Of a DNA stretch of 64,000 nucleotides, positions 1 to 13,657 are shown in pieces. The position numbers and the translations under genes were made by a program. The first letter of the stretch is position 1. Each line of letters begins with the position of its first letter. This DNA comes from Isoperla grammatica (taxonomy: Eukaryota; Arthropoda; Insecta; Plecoptera; Perlodidae): positions 21,354,186-21,418,185 of the forward strand of contig OX246738.1 of the NCBI GenBank assembly GCA_945910005.1, read 5' to 3'. The notes beneath the pieces were generated by a model. The model made no database searches. It was not told the DNA's origin and saw only the letters and a program-made list of their open reading frames with translations.

Positions 1-104
1 ATGATGGTAAGCCATGATAGAAAAAAATAAAATAGGCCCAGTACAAAACACAAACACAACTTTAAAATAACGTCTTCAGTCACCGTGACCCACCTTTAAA
101 GTAA

Positions 105-516
105 GTAAGCTAGGTGTTGTTGGGGAGGTGGATGGGCAAGTATCGCTCCTGTCCCCCATGGCCCAAAGCCCCCGTAAGCTAGGTGTTGTTGGGGAGGTGG
201 ATGGGCAAGTATCGCTCCTGTCCCCCATGGCCCAAAGCCCCCGTAAGCTAGGTGTTGTTGGGGAGGTGGATGGGCAAGTATCGCTCCTGTCCCCCATGGC
301 CCAAAGCCCCCGTAAGCTAGGTGTTGTTGGGGAGGTGGATGGGCAAGTTCGCTCCTGTCCCCCATGGCCCAAAGCCCCCGTAAGCTAGGTGTTGTTGGGG
401 AGGTGGATGGGCAAGTATCGCTCCTGCCCCCATGGCCCAAAGCCCCCATAAGCTAGGTGTTGTTGGGGAGGTGGATGGGCAAGTATCGCTCCTGCCCCCC
501 ATGGCCCAAAGCCCCC
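105..516. repeat. Minisatellite, 69-bp unit, about 6 copies
   Basis: Six head-to-tail copies start at 105, 174, 243, 312, 380 and 448, giving a period of 69, 69, 69, 68 and 68 bp. Each copy begins GTAAGCTAGGTGTTGTTGGG (ATAAGC in the last) and ends in a CCCC run. Two copies have lost one base each (the A of AAGTATCGC in one, a T before the C run in the other). The near identity implies recent array turnover. The period is a multiple of three, so several frames stay open through the array; I do not read these as genes. Confidence 0.97.
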
Positions 517-1036
517 GTGTTTGATGGAGACTCAACCCCTTTCTTGGTATAATGTCTTAGCATTTTAGCCTTACATTGTCTCATTATTAGCACAGAGGTA
601 AAAACTCCATGGGCCTAATACACGATAAAGAAGGAGATTGAAATTTGACTATTCGCCATTAAACAGAAATGACACGCTCCAAGCAGACAAAGCGAGAAGC
701 GCTAGGGTTAGGTTGCTGTCAAGGTTTGCACGGCGCGTTCTACGGTGCACATCTTCGCTTAGGCCTACTATGATCTAACTCTTGTTGTAGGCTATTCATA
801 TTTTACGTTTAACATATGAAACCATATTTAGTTCACATACAATAGTCATTCATTATAAAGATTAGGTCTACTTCAAAATCATTGACACAGTAGTTAATTT
901 GTTATAATGATTCACACATCAAACATGATAAAATCAGCGACACATGTTAGTTCGTTTCACGTCAATTTGCAAAAAATTACTAACCGGATTTCAACGGGAG
1001 TTCTTTGAGAAGACGTAGCAACCCTACCACACCCAA
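517..1036. other. Non-coding stretch, nothing recognised
   Basis: AT-rich sequence with no open frame of note, no splice-flanked exon and no repeat that I can match elsewhere in the window. Confidence 0.6.
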
Positions 1037-1248
1037 AAGCGGGTTTTACACGGAGAAGTAAGAAAAGTAAAAAGCAGAAAGTGAAGAGTAGAGATAGCGT
1101 GTAGCTTACGGGACTTTTCACTTGTTCAACATTGTCCTACTTTGGAGAGAACTTCTCACTTTTGTTCTTTTCCCGTAAGCTACACGCTATCTCTACTCTT
1201 CACTTTCTGCTTTTTACTTTTCTTACTTCTCCGTGTAACATCCGCTTA
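1037..1248. repeat. Foldback element with perfect 68-bp inverted arms
   Basis: The arms at 1046-1113 and 1171-1238 are exact reverse complements over 68 bp, separated by 57 bp. Pairing continues outward to about 1037 and 1248 through AAGCGG/CCGCTT, with a few mismatches. The perfection of the arms points to a recent insertion or to ongoing arm homogenisation. No open frame lies inside, so this looks like a MITE/foldback type repeat. I see no clear target-site duplication. Confidence 0.93.
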
Positions 1249-4200
1249 ATGATCTAGGGAAAATTCGCCAAAAATCGACTAACCCCAAAACAAATTGTGA
1301 CAGTAGGTTTATTTACAACATGCTTTACAACATCCATGCCTTACAATACGCTTAGCAAAATAGATTGTTTGTCCATATCTAAGAAGCTGACGTCTGCTAG
1401 CAGCGGTAGTGGTCCAACGTACAGCGTTGCCAAACATTTCTCCGTTAATCCAACTTTTGTTAAAATAGGCCTAACTCTGGAATTAGTCCAGATACACCAC
1501 TATTTTATAGTAGGCCTATCACTATATTCTTAAGATATATCCATATATTCAGATTAATCCAACAATGGTGAAACTGACATGTTTGGAAGGAATGTAGCCT
1601 ACCAGTACAGTTATTTATAGATACGAAAAAGTATTTTCTTGTCGGTTTTTGCCATTTTCTCTAGTTAGAAGATATAGGGGGTTTGAAGATCTTAAATCGT
1701 CAATATCTAAGAAAAAGTAATTCGGATAGGTATATTTTTCGTAACATTATGATTCAGCGCTCTTTCCTGCATACCTGGTAAAAATATGAAGACAACATGA
1801 CAAAGGATTGATTGTTACAAGAGTAGCTACCTTACTTTAAAGTGTTTATTTATAATTCATTGTGAAATTAACATTAAATTTTTCATTAAAAATGTACTTC
1901 CTACAAAACTGGATTTCATTAGTGAATACGTTTTTATGGTATTTCTTTTCTTTCCAATAGATACCCTTGCCAGCTATATATTTAGGGCCCTCTTCTATTT
2001 CATTCTTCACTTTTCATCAATAAAAAAAAAAAAAAAAAAAAAATTTTTTTTTTACCCTAAACTTTAAATTTTTTCACAAGATCGATACATGTATTTATGT
2101 GTGTAACTTTTAGTCGAACTCCACCCGTTTTGAACATACTAAAACAAATACTTGACATTTCCAAGATGGAAGCAATGCTCATCTCCATTGTAAGAAGTAA
2201 TTTGTATTGTATTTAGTCCATTCCACCATAATGATCCCTTACTGGAAGGTGTGTGCTAAAATTAAGCTTCCCGGAATTATGGTTGTGAAATTCCCGTCGT
2301 TCTCTGGACTAGCCTAACTGTAGTGACTTGTCCTTGCAGTTCTAGAAGGAAATGCTTTTTAAGAAATTATGCCAGTTTTCACAAAGTTCCATATTTTTAC
2401 ACTGACAAATGGTTTTCAGTTTTCACTTGTGCTGTAGGCTTTCTTCATCACTTCTTGGGATCCCTGTGCGCTAGTGAAACATAGGCCTACGCCTGCCTAC
2501 ATAAATTAGTCATATCGGGTCTGAGGTATCCGTTATGCATTTCTTTTTAAACGCGTGAAATTTGTTTTACCTTAGGATGTACCTTTCACATTTCGTGGGA
2601 GGGGTGTCAGGTCAACCCCAATCCCCCCACCCCCCCTGCGTACGGCCTTGTCTCACGAGCTTACCCAAACCTATGTAATGCAGGTTAGAGTAACTATACC
2701 AGTCATTCCTGGATTAAAGCCGTAAAAGATAGAAACATTTTAAACTTGTTTCGGAATGTGATAAACTATTTGATAGGCACCTAACCAGTTTCATATCAGA
2801 GCAACTTTAAGACACTGCAAACCTTATAGCCTATATAATAAGCCACCCCAAACGAATAGTGCCGGTTCCCTTTCATTTACAAATTAAGGCCTGTTCACAA
2901 GTGTACAAATAGTTCGTTTTTACCCTAGCGGCATTCTTGTCGATCTGCATCTGCCTCTTTAGTCTACTTATGCCCCCTGTGATCTTTGGAGTTGGGTTCT
3001 TACTTCTTACCCCTGCCGCCTTGTGTCGCGAGCGTCGCTGGATACATTTCACCCCTAAGTCAAAATAATGTAACGGTCGTCTTGCTCTGATTTGACGATC
3101 ATTCACGTGGGGTAAACGTAAACTTTCCTTTGTGTCATGATTGCTAATAATTTACACAACCCGTAGGCTAGTTCGCTCGCAAGTTATCTATTTATCGCAA
3201 GAGCCTATTTGGACGTCGTAACGGAATAATGCCAGCCAATACGTATTTCGCAAGTTCGACCCCAATAAGGCCCTACAAAATAAATACAATGTTTAAAGTT
3301 AGTTTTGTCCCAAATCGTGCTCGTTATGTTGCATTCTAAGTGTCAGTAAATATCCGGAAATTTGGCCCTTTGTTCTTACACATGCCCTGGGTACTTTGTA
3401 CATTCGTCTGGACTTGTTGATCAAGAACACACCATTGTGCCGTATTATGTGTTTAAAGACAATATTATATTTTGTTGTTGCGAATAAAGAATTCGTGTCT
3501 GCCAATATAAAATGGTAAATAACTAATAAGAGCATTACTTAATTAGGGTGTCCTCCAATTGCGCTAACGACCTTATTCCGATTGAGTCAACTAGTAGTAG
3601 GCCCTATAGATTTTAAAAATATCGAGAAAAACTATGCCGGTATTCTCAACGCAGGTGTATAGGGCAATAAGAAAGAAAGTCCTACTTACACAATGGTGAA
3701 GAGCATAATTCCACGGCCCTTCGAAATGCCCCCCCCCCCCCCCTTCCCCCCGATTTATCAGATAAAATATATTGTAGTAGTCGCGAACTCGATCCCATAT
3801 TTCCACTAACGAATGCACTGCTCGCTGTCACTTGAGACGACTGACTTCATCCGCGTAAGGTATTTGCAGATGTCGACCATATGATTCTCGTGTCGCTGTC
3901 GCTGACGTCAAACTATCAAGCTACTTTCTTTCATCTTCACTGTTGGTCCGTTGGACATGCTTCATCTTCAATCTTGTGTTGACATTCAAGCGACCAAGGA
4001 GTTGTGTGAAATGTGGACGTGGAACGTAAAATTCAGTCTTATCATTGCTGGCGCGTATTTCATCCAAAAGATACAATTAAAATGTGATTGATAACATTGG
4101 AAAACGAAATATCGTACCCTATCGTTTTGAGTGGCTACACAACATTTCACCGTGGGGGTGGCGTTGCTCAGGAATGCCCATTCACCTGGCTTGCCCAGTC

Positions 4201-4310
4201 GAGAGAGGCGGGAAATTTTGCGAAATTTCCTTCACAAATGCGGGCCCAAAAGTGTGTTGTGGGTAATACTGCATTTGCATTCAAAAGAACTGTATGCTAG
4301 CTATTGTCTT
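1249..4310. other. Non-coding stretch with homopolymers
   Basis: No gene is recognisable. It holds an A-run followed at once by a T-run (about 2021-2053), a C-rich patch near 2620-2638 and a 15-nt-class poly-C run near 3728-3743. Short open frames exist on both strands but show no domain, no codon bias and no splice context. Confidence 0.55.
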
Positions 4311-4490
4311 AGCCGTGTTCAATTGCGCTAACTTTTATAAAATTGTAAAAGGTAATGTTATAATAAACGATGAAGTTTTGGCGCAATGGTTATATATTTT
4401 GTATTAATTATTCATCTACACTTTCGTTTAATAGCATTACCTTTTTGTACAGTACACGTAGGCCTATAAAAGTTATAGCGCACACGGCTC
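4311..4490. repeat. Short MITE-like inverted repeat
   Basis: The left end AGCCGTGTTCAATTGCGCTA is mirrored at the right end by GCGCACACGGCT. Pairing extends inward through AACTTTTATA/TATAAAAGTT and AAAGGTAATG/CATTACCTTT. The element is about 180 bp and has no coding capacity. The arms carry small indels, so it is older than the hairpin at 1046. Confidence 0.7.
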
Positions 4491-6045
4491 CTTGTTAGAG
4501 CCTATAATGGGCTATACATGACAGCCTTTACCCTAGGCCTACACATGTAAAATGTAGTTTGGATTTTAGAAAGAGGTTTTAGTAATTACACGAATTTTGT
4601 AGGGTTTCGTATTGATCTCTATTGAGACTATTGATCACTTTTTGTTTTAATTTTACACCTTGAGGTACCTTAATGTGCCGTTAATAGTAACTCTAGACAA
4701 CATTGAAGATGCCGTTTTTCCCGTTAACAGAAAACGTGTTCCCTCAAAGCCAGTAGCTAGATTCATTTGCATTTCGAATTCTGTAAAATGGTTCCGATAT
4801 CTTTATTTTAGGATAGTAAGGAATAAGGATAGTAACGCATTACGGTGTGGAATAAAGGATGATAACCGTGCAGTACCAGTAGGTCCCAAACGCTCGGTAC
4901 GGTCCTCATTTCTTGTAGACGACGGATGGATGCAGGCAAGACGCCCGTTATGAATGAATTATACAGAGTGTACCACTCACTCTCCTAGGGTCCCCTCCTC
5001 CGAACATCTCACTGCAAAAAGTGGTCTCGGCTAGGTAACACGTGCCACTGTTCTGTCCTCGCACATGCTGCCTGCCTGCCTGCCAGCCCTGCCCAACGCG
5101 TTGGTATAACCCCCTCCCCCTCCCCCTGTCTGTGCGCATCTAAGGAATTTAATTTAATATATGCACGGTTTGACGGTTTCATACCAATCGTTGAAATAAT
5201 GAACCCCCTGAATGTGTCGTATACTTTAGTGTTTTGTTACACTTTCTAATGAAGCAAATGATGAGACCATATTCACGAGAGCTGACTATTTTCCGATCAG
5301 TAGGAAGCTAATTGAGAAAAAGCAATGCTAGCTAAAAATATGTTTTTCTATTTCCGTCCTACTTTCCACTGATAAGAGAGCGTATCTCGTTACGAGAGTG
5401 TTTTTATAGTTCTATACTGGACTGAATCGCGGGAATACTGTTCTTATCACCTTCAATGCTTGGAGCCCATGCCCTACATTGCTAATATTAGTAAATAAGA
5501 TTGCAAGTACTCGAGATTGCGGTTAATGTTCCAAAGTTCATTCTTCTAGTTGCAGACTTCACAAGATAAAACAAAGAGTTAGGTATGCCATGATGTAATA
5601 GCGGTTAGCGACCTCATTCAGCCGGTTCAGCGAAAATGCATTGCGCGGGAAAACTTGACTAGCTGGCTGATAACACGAGCTAAATTAAATTTATATGATT
5701 TTCTCCGTTATTGGTCCCGTGTTCGCTAGTTAGTGATTCGTGGTTGGTATTTCCAAGGGAATGGGTCGAGAAGCGTTGACTTTTGTAGGAGTAAGTAAAT
5801 ATACTTACACGAGTCTTAACGAAATTGTCTTGCTTACATTAATTAGTAAGGTTTATATTTATAGGCAGTAGGTACTACACCTCCCAATATAGCGCAAATC
5901 CCAAAAGTTACCATTACAGTAGGGAACAATATCGACTATAAAAATAACCAGCTGAAAGGCAACATAAGCAGCCTCCTTGCCTGTCAGTCCGTATTGAATA
6001 CGTCACGTGCTGACATATTTGTTTTTAGTGAAGCATGGAGAACCA
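4491..6045. other. Non-coding stretch, nothing recognised
   Basis: No supported gene. The 4660-4953 frame on the + strand is open for 97 codons, but I see no domain or splice evidence. CT-rich and G-rich patches occur near 5060-5130. Confidence 0.5.
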
Positions 6046-6079
6046 TATTTATTTATTTATTATTTATTGATTAATGTAT

Positions 6080-6178
<99 letters not shown>

Positions 6179-6182
6179 TTCA
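6046..6182. repeat. (ATTT)n microsatellite
   Basis: Nearly pure tetranucleotide array of more than 130 bp. It creates a spurious open frame of alternating LFIY residues. Unlike the arrays at 13501 and 38985, I see no SINE body directly upstream. Confidence 0.97.
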
Positions 6183-8661
6183 TCTATATTTTTGTTTATT
6201 TAATGTCTATCCTATTCAGTTATGAAAACTGAACATTCCACTCCCCCCTAACTCTCGCTTTGATATTTGAATGCGGTCGAAATGTAAGATGAAAAGCCAA
6301 TACAATGTATTGAAAATAAGATTTAATCTATTTAAAATAGTATTATTATTCATCATTTGAAAAACAATATTTGAAATTGATAACAATGCTCAATTTACTA
6401 ATGGTAATGGTTGAATTCTAGTAAATTGTCTTTAATTTTATACTTCAATTTTTTGTTTTAAAGATTTTATAAATTAGGTCTGTGTACAAATTGTGTCTGC
6501 GTACTTGCTTCGATAATGCTGCCGCTCACATTTCAGCCGTTAGGAAAAGAATATACTAGTGGAGAGAAAATTGGTAAAAAAAAAAAATTAAAAATGGGTT
6601 GGATTTCAATATATAATATCCCTACGTATAATATTTTTATTTTGGGTTCCTGTCTATTATCTCTGCGTCGCTTGTGTTACGAGTACCGAGTACGTCACGT
6701 AACGCATTACATTACGTTAGCACAGATGATGCTCCTTGAACATAAACCCCGTATCTCACTGTATTATCTTTTATCTTTATCTCCAAGTTCACTAAAATTA
6801 AAATTAAGCAAATTATATGTAACGGGTAACGTTTTTTAATAATAACTAAAACATAGATCAACCTCAGCAATATATTATAGCATAGTACAAGATATTTTTC
6901 GTAAGTCTGTTAATGGCGCTGTTTTGATTTTAACGGGGTTAAAACGTATATTCGTGTCTGGAATTCGATGTACGCTAATTCTCAATACCTCATGTTGATT
7001 TAGCCGAGTCGCTCATGGGAAAATATTCGAACCTTGACCAAACCGCCGTGGCCCCGCGGACTGTCCGTAGACACCGCAAGGTCACACCTTGTCCACACCC
7101 GGCACATAATACATTAGTAGATATACCTGCACCAATTTTCGTACTGGGTCGCAAGAAAGCTTACCTTTTGGAACCCCCCTTTTCAAACCCTAGTATAGTA
7201 GGTAGGCCTAATAGTTTTTTCTTCTTATTTTTTAGTTGAAAATGTATCTAAAAAAAACTGTCTGTATAACATTACTTTTGCTGTAGGACCGATTATTGTT
7301 ACGAATTGTCACTGTGGGCAAGTTACAATACTATGTATCGATCGATAAAAAGGAATGTTCAGTTCGAAATAGTCTTGGGAATGTGATATTTCTCCACCCT
7401 GCCACTGTGCTGTCCGTTAGTCAAGTAGGCTACGTCAGTGATGTTACACATGAGGGAATTCAGGATAGTGTATTAATCGCTCACTGATCCCTCGATTTGA
7501 GGTGTCGCTTTGGCGCCTGTTTGTGTAAATACGCCCCGTTTCCCTTTCTTGTTTGCTCAGTTCGCTTTATCTAACTCTCTTCACTCTGATGTGGGATGTC
7601 GTTGCCTTGATTGTATAGAGACCATAGACGAAAGAGGACTGAAAAACGTGGCAACAGGTTGATCGTGTACAAAAAATATCGTTTTTTTTTGCACTTCATT
7701 ACGGTGACGTCGGTGAGGTTCCATTCGGCGTCACAGGGAGACTGGCACTGTACATACATTCCGGTAGTACAATAAAATGAACTATTTCACAGGTAGTGTT
7801 TAACTGTTTATTGAATGTTTGAATTATTGAGCCGTTGTTGAACCTAGAATGGCGCAAATAATGGTACGTGTGGTATGTAGACTTGCGTCTACACGTTGCT
7901 AAGTTTGGCCGAACTTAGTAAAGTAGTGCTACATGGTTGGTGTATCGTCTTTGGCGGGGAAGTCCTCTTTTGAGAAAGGTATTCCATCCCGCTGGAGTAT
8001 TCTATAGCGTGTAGGCCCCATTGCAGATTATTACCAGTACAATATTATCATTTGAGTACTGATACTGTTTGCTTTCATTGAAGTATCTTATTCTTATTAC
8101 TATTAGGTATAATAAATACAAGTGTTTTCGGCTTAATTTCCGTTATATCCTGATGGGGAAGTTTATTTACAACGGTTCCTTCAGTGTAATTGTATTGGTC
8201 AGTAATGCATGCATGAGTCATTTGGCTGATCACAATAATATTGATTAGCAGTGTTATTATTATTTATTGTTTTAACGACCTACTCTCCATACAACGACAG
8301 TCCTATTGGTCGCCTTATCCTGGACCAATTCTACCCCGTACGGTGGATTTTTGTCGAGTAGGCTGAAAACGAAAACCTTTACAGGTTACATTTCGAAACT
8401 CTTATTTCGCCAAAGAAAATCCGTTTTCGGCACCACTTCACACACTGATAATTGGTCCTCATTTTGTGGAATCCTGCAATTTCGTTACCTACCGTGTTTT
8501 GTGTTTGTAGAACATGTGTCTAGCTACAGCAATTTTTCCACGCTCATAAGGCGATTGGGTTGCCGACCTTACTGATTTCTTCAGTATAGTGTTGATTTTG
8601 ACAACTTTGTATACTTATGCCAAAACATTATGTACTGAATTATTGAAATGATCTACTTAAG
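6183..8661. other. Non-coding stretch, nothing recognised
   Basis: AT-rich, with scattered short open frames (the longest is 107 codons at 6516) lacking domains. No repeat is shared with the rest of the window apart from TAGGCCTA near 7203. Confidence 0.5.
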
Positions 8662-9033
8662 GAGCGAAGGATACCTCTACGTCAAAAACCGCAGAAAATT
8701 TTCAAGTTTTAATTATATCTCAAGATAGGAACACAACATCAAAAATCTGAGACTACACAGCGCTGTGGTTTGGTAAGCCCTACACACTGAATGATAAATG
8801 TATTGAACGTTATCATCAGTATGACTGTGATAAGTAATTCCTTAGTAATTTAAATAAATCGTTATCACAGTCATACTGATGATAACGTTAAATACATTTA
8901 TCATTCAGTGTGTAGGGAGTACCAAACCACAGTGCTATGTAGTCTCAGATTTTTGATGTTGTGTTTCAATCTTGAGATAAAGTTAAAAAATGAAAATTTT
9001 CTGCGGTTTTTGACGTAGAGGTATCCTTCGCTC
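8662..9033. repeat. Foldback element, family FB1, copy 1
   Basis: Both ends carry the same sequence in inverted orientation, beginning GAGCGAAGGATACCTCTACG. The arms pair over about 170 bp each, for example AACGTTATCATCAGTATGAC near 8807 against its complement near 8867. The element is about 372 bp and non-coding. Related copies lie at 52353-52732 and 58408-58788, which defines a dispersed family. Confidence 0.92.
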
Positions 9034-10577
9034 TTACACTATACAACTTAAATATTCACTCATAAGAAACATTATTACCCCCCCCCCCCCCCCCCCAACA
9101 CCAATCCAAATTCAATTTTTCTCAATTCTATGTTTATGATATTAGGCTAGGCCCTAGTATTAGCCTGTTGTTATTATTCCATTCCAATCATGTTTGCTGT
9201 TATTAGTAATTTAGTACCTTCCTTACTCAGTTTGCTCTAAAGACTATTTGAGAGTAAAAGAAAAACAAATATTCGTCTCACAGCGGATGGGGCTCCGCCC
9301 CAGACCCCTTGTTTATAACCCACCCAAATCCAAGATAATTTCAAATATTCAGGTGTCGCGGCGCGGTTTTTCATTATTGTTCTGAATTCCATTTCTGTTA
9401 AGTTGGCTATCCTCAACATGGTGATATTTGATCGGTGGTATGGGATGGGGGGGGGGGGGGGGGGGGGGATTCCCGGAATGACGTGGCAGTTGTCTCTGTA
9501 CTCTGCAGTCTGCACCGCGAGTCAACCCCGCACTTATCGCACACCCCGCAGTGCACTCGCATTGAACAGATTGCATATTGTGTGTGGATAGCCTACGCCC
9601 TTCACAAGCAATATCTATCTGACTTGCACACATCTGTTTAATGTTATTTATTTTTTGCCGTGCGAGAGATTGTCTTCAGTCGCGAATCGCAATTCCGTCA
9701 ATGAACCCTCATGTGTTGTCAAAACTAACGATCGCTCGCTACGTTCTAAGCGCAACCAGCCTACCGTGAATGATATTAATTTAGTGGCTTGCATGAGGGG
9801 GGAGGGGAGGGGGCCAGGTGGTACCCCCCCCCCCCCCCTCGTCGTGTACAGCGGCATATGGCTCGTGCGAGGGGGTAACGAGCACCCGGTCGTGCACTAT
9901 CATCAGATATGACGGCCGAGCAGACCATACACGTTGAAATGTGTTATCAATTCGTATTCTGTTAGTGCTAATTTATTTCCTGTTTAGTTGTGTCTGGAGC
10001 TAAGAAATCTTCGTGACCAAATATACAGTCTATCTATAACATTTCTTATGTTAAAACTTACACATGGTTGGTTATTTTCGCCGCTCAACCAAAAACTTAT
10101 ACTGCTATTAGCAAGCTTGTATCAAATTATCCCTTCATGTAATCTTCGGTTATATTTTGTAACTCGCCCCCATATTATGTACATCAAACTATAACGAGCA
10201 GTCAAGCACGATGAAGAACATTCAGAAGGAAAAAAGTTTGTCCAAGATAGCTGGATATAATCTTTGAACATTATGCGGTTATGCCCACATGCTCAGTGCC
10301 TTGCATTGCAGATGGCGCAAACATGCGCGAAGTGGAATGAATCCACGTGGGATACGGTTTTATTTTACCCATACCTGTATACTTGACTTCAAGAGGGTGG
10401 TTCTCTATTGGTCCGGGCGATGCCCGTACAGATAGACAATCATATATGGCCATCTATCTTTTTGTTTCTCCTTACACACATACAGAGGTTCAGGAATACA
10501 CACCGGTCATAATTGCTCATTAACCCCCATTAACTTCACCAATACACAATATTATACTGAGCACTTTTTTTCTTTTA
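9034..10577. other. Non-coding stretch rich in G/C homopolymers
   Basis: Contains poly-C at 9078-9096 (19 nt), poly-G at 9447-9468 (22 nt) and another C-run near 9825. Open frames on both strands between 9237 and 9912 cross these runs, giving poly-Gly or poly-Pro, and look spurious. Confidence 0.6.
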
Positions 10578-10808
10578 ACTTTGGAGCCTTCATAGCAACA
10601 TAATTGATGCTGTGAAGTCCCATCTGGGAATACTTTTTGGAGTACACAATAAATACAAATTTGTAGATATTTATTGATTTATTTATATTTATTTGTATTT
10701 ATTTATTTATTTATTATTTCTGTCTTTCTTTCTTTCTTTCTTTCTTTCATTCTTTATTTGTTTATCTGTTGATTTGTTTGTTTGTTTGTTTGTTTGTTTG
10801 TTTGTTTG
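10578..10808 (+). repeat. SINE-like repeat with ATTT tail, copy 1
   Basis: Shares ACTTTGGAGCC followed by TAGCAAC and then a GAAGTC(C/T)C block with the copy at 13374. It ends in an ATTT array that grades into TTTC and TTTG arrays. Other members are at 13374, 26303 (-), 35545, 38915 and 42001 (-). The family appears to generate the ATTT microsatellites from its 3' tail. Confidence 0.65.
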
Positions 10809-12015
10809 TGAACTGTTAAAAATGCATGCATGAGAAGAGTGATCGCCTTTCAAACTTTAGACCTGGCTGGTCTGGCTAGATGTGTTGTTTTGTTAGTGTG
10901 AATGCTTAGTTGCAAACGTATGCTGAGTGAAGCATAGTGAGAGTGTTTACTTGCACTTCTGGTGGTGAGATATCTTATCGCAGCTACATGATGTCAACAC
11001 ATTCCTATAGTGCACTCGAGTCGACATGGTTCTACATAACAGGATAACGTGTATGCATTTTGAGTCGGAGTTAAGCGCGAAGTCGGGAGTTACAATATGG
11101 TTGTGGTATGATTATAGAACTCCAGTAACTCAAAATTAAAGTGTTGCAAATTAATGTCTACGAATCATATGCTAAATATTGTATATATAACGATTGTCCA
11201 TGACGATTCTAGAGGTAAGCCACCTCTCGCCACACTCCTCAGTATAAACCCTTGCATACAAACAATTTATTGCATACTTCTTTGTTGAAAATATCGTTGA
11301 CTTTTGAAAAATATACTGGTTTTTGGTGTAATTTGACTAATCTAGAAGTTTGTTGCTGACTTGTGACAAAAAACTCGTTGGTAAGGGAGGGTAAACATTT
11401 GAAGTGGCCGTTTAAACTCTCCCTCACACCCTTGTTTTTAGAACAGGCTGCTAAGTTGGACCTATGAATATTATAAAGCTTCAAAACTCATCATGTGACA
11501 CAGACTCTTTCTTAAATGGCAATTTGGATTAGCACTGCATGTATGCGAGTTATACCACAGGACACACAGATAGCTGACTACTTCGTATACGTGCGTCTGC
11601 GGCAGCTCAAAAAGCGTTAGAATTTAAGGTTTTCCGTTCCTATCTGTAAAACAAATGTTAAAATCGAAATTGTGGCCGTAGATACTGTAGCAGCTGGGCT
11701 AGATATTATCAGGGTTCACAGATAGCTAGATTCTCACACTTCTTGGTCTCTGACTGCCGCAGAATCAATTGCTATGTGTGGTTATACCTCATTGTTATAC
11801 CCCATGGTTTATGCTGGGTCTTATGGGTCCGGGACGGACTAGGGCCAGAATAGCTTTGCCTGTCGTACGAGGCGAGACCTCGAGAGCCCCCCCCCCCCCC
11901 CCCCCCCACCCATCTTTCTTCGTTTGTTTTTGTACACGTTGTATTTATTGTATTCACCGTTCACAGCTGTTATCTGAGATCGGTATGAGACTTAAGCTAC
12001 ATTGGGAATAGTATA
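10809..12015. other. Non-coding stretch; SINE-like fragment and poly-C
   Basis: A fragment near 11850-11880 carries CTGTCGTACGAGGCGA, related to sequences near 31285 and 35795. It is followed directly by a 21-nt poly-C run at 11887-11907. No gene recognised. Confidence 0.5.
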
Positions 12016-12561
12016 CTGAGGGGAACCCAAAATTAACCGGAATCGCGTTGCGGTGGGCGGAGCGTCCATAGTACGCGGTTCTCCCGCTAGGAGAGCGTAA
12101 AGCGACCCCTCCCGAATGAGCCTGCCAAGCGGCGTTGCCTGTGACGGTTGTGTTTGATCTTTGTGAATTTTTTAATGAAAGCTGTTACGCCTGCTCTTCA
12201 TTCTATTAAAAAATTCGCGCAATTGTAAATTAAATTTAAAAAATTACGCTGTTGTTCTTGAAGATCGACGACGTACCATTGAAGGTTCAGCGAATTGTAT
12301 CGGAAGAGTTGGCGATGAGAAGGGTCGCTTGGAAGTATGCCATGGTTTTAAAGAACAGTAAACAAACGAAATGCCTTTTTTTTTTATGAGGTTCAGGCGA
12401 AACAGCTTTTCACTAAAAAAATTCACAAGCCCAAACGCACCCTTCCCAAGCAACGTCGCTTGGTAGACTCACTCGGGAGGAGTCGCTTCTGGCGGGAGAA
12501 CCGCGTACTACGAAAGCTCCACCCACCGCAACGCGATTCCGGTTACCTTTGGGTACCTCAG
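12016..12561. repeat. GC-rich foldback element
   Basis: Inverted ends of about 110-120 bp start CTGAGG and include CCGGAATCGCGTTGCGGTGG on the left (12040 region), with the complement near 12530. The arms also share GTACGCGGTTCTCCCGC. The centre is AT-rich and lacks coding potential. Arm divergence is moderate. The repeat is much more GC-rich than its surroundings. I did not recognise a known small RNA in the arms. Confidence 0.85.
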
Positions 12562-13373
12562 ATACTTCGCAGTGGGGGCGTTGGTTCCAATCCCCCTTAA
12601 TGTATGGGTTTTTATTTATCACCCCTCATCGTCTCGAGTAGCATGCTTACAATAATACCGTAAAACAACAAGAATAACTTAGACTTCAGAAAATATGATT
12701 TGTATATCATGAAAAGTAAGAGTATTATATTTATAAATGGTGGGCATCTCGGTCGCCATCTCGTGTCGTCATAGACCGCACGGTGGGGTGAACTACTGCG
12801 GAAACGCCAGTTCTGGCCCGTAACTAATTGCCAGGACTGTGTACGCACGTGCTGGACGCCTGTGGTAGCACTCAACGCACGCGCGTAACGTCCAACCGTT
12901 TCCGGAAAAACGTCAGCAGGCTCGGTCGTTTGCACAGCTGGAATTTTGGAATCGTATCAACACGAACACTCAAAACCCAACGATGCAGCGTTAAACATTC
13001 GGTAACTTGATCTTAATATCCTCCCAGTGGTCAATATCCGTGTCATCATTAAATCTTATCCGCTGATGCCGATCATCCGTGCCTGAGTCACTAAGTACGT
13101 AGCATAATATAGTTGCCACTTCGTAAGTATTCTCATACTTATGAAATAACCGAGTCGAATGGCAAACATCTACTTGAGACCGGTCTATTAGGGATAATTT
13201 ACGAACTTGAGTTGGTTACCTGAAAATTCTTAACACTGCTTGAGCTGGAATGACTAATGATTAATGAACAATCATACTTGTGACCTTGTGTACTCTACTA
13301 AGCGGAATACCCTTTACTAGTGTGTGAAAACATCATGAACCGGTTGATTTTCGTTGACTCCGCGTGCATGAAT
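12562..13373. other. Non-coding stretch, nothing recognised
   Basis: No gene or repeat that I can support. Short open frames at 12612-12935 (-) and 12828-13010 (+) overlap each other and show no domain. Confidence 0.5.

Positions 13374-13657
<284 letters not shown>

Noticed and set aside
76..535. Overlapping 72-117 codon frames on both strands across the minisatellite
   Set aside because: The period is a multiple of three, so any open unit stays open. There is no domain, and both strands are equally open.
6007..6225. Hydrophobic LFIY-repeat frame; likewise 13486-13740
   Set aside because: Pure translation of (ATTT)n arrays.
12016..12561. snRNA gene in the GC-rich foldback arms
   Set aside because: I could not match the arms to U1, U2, U4, U5 or U6 landmarks, and both arms carry the same sequence inverted.
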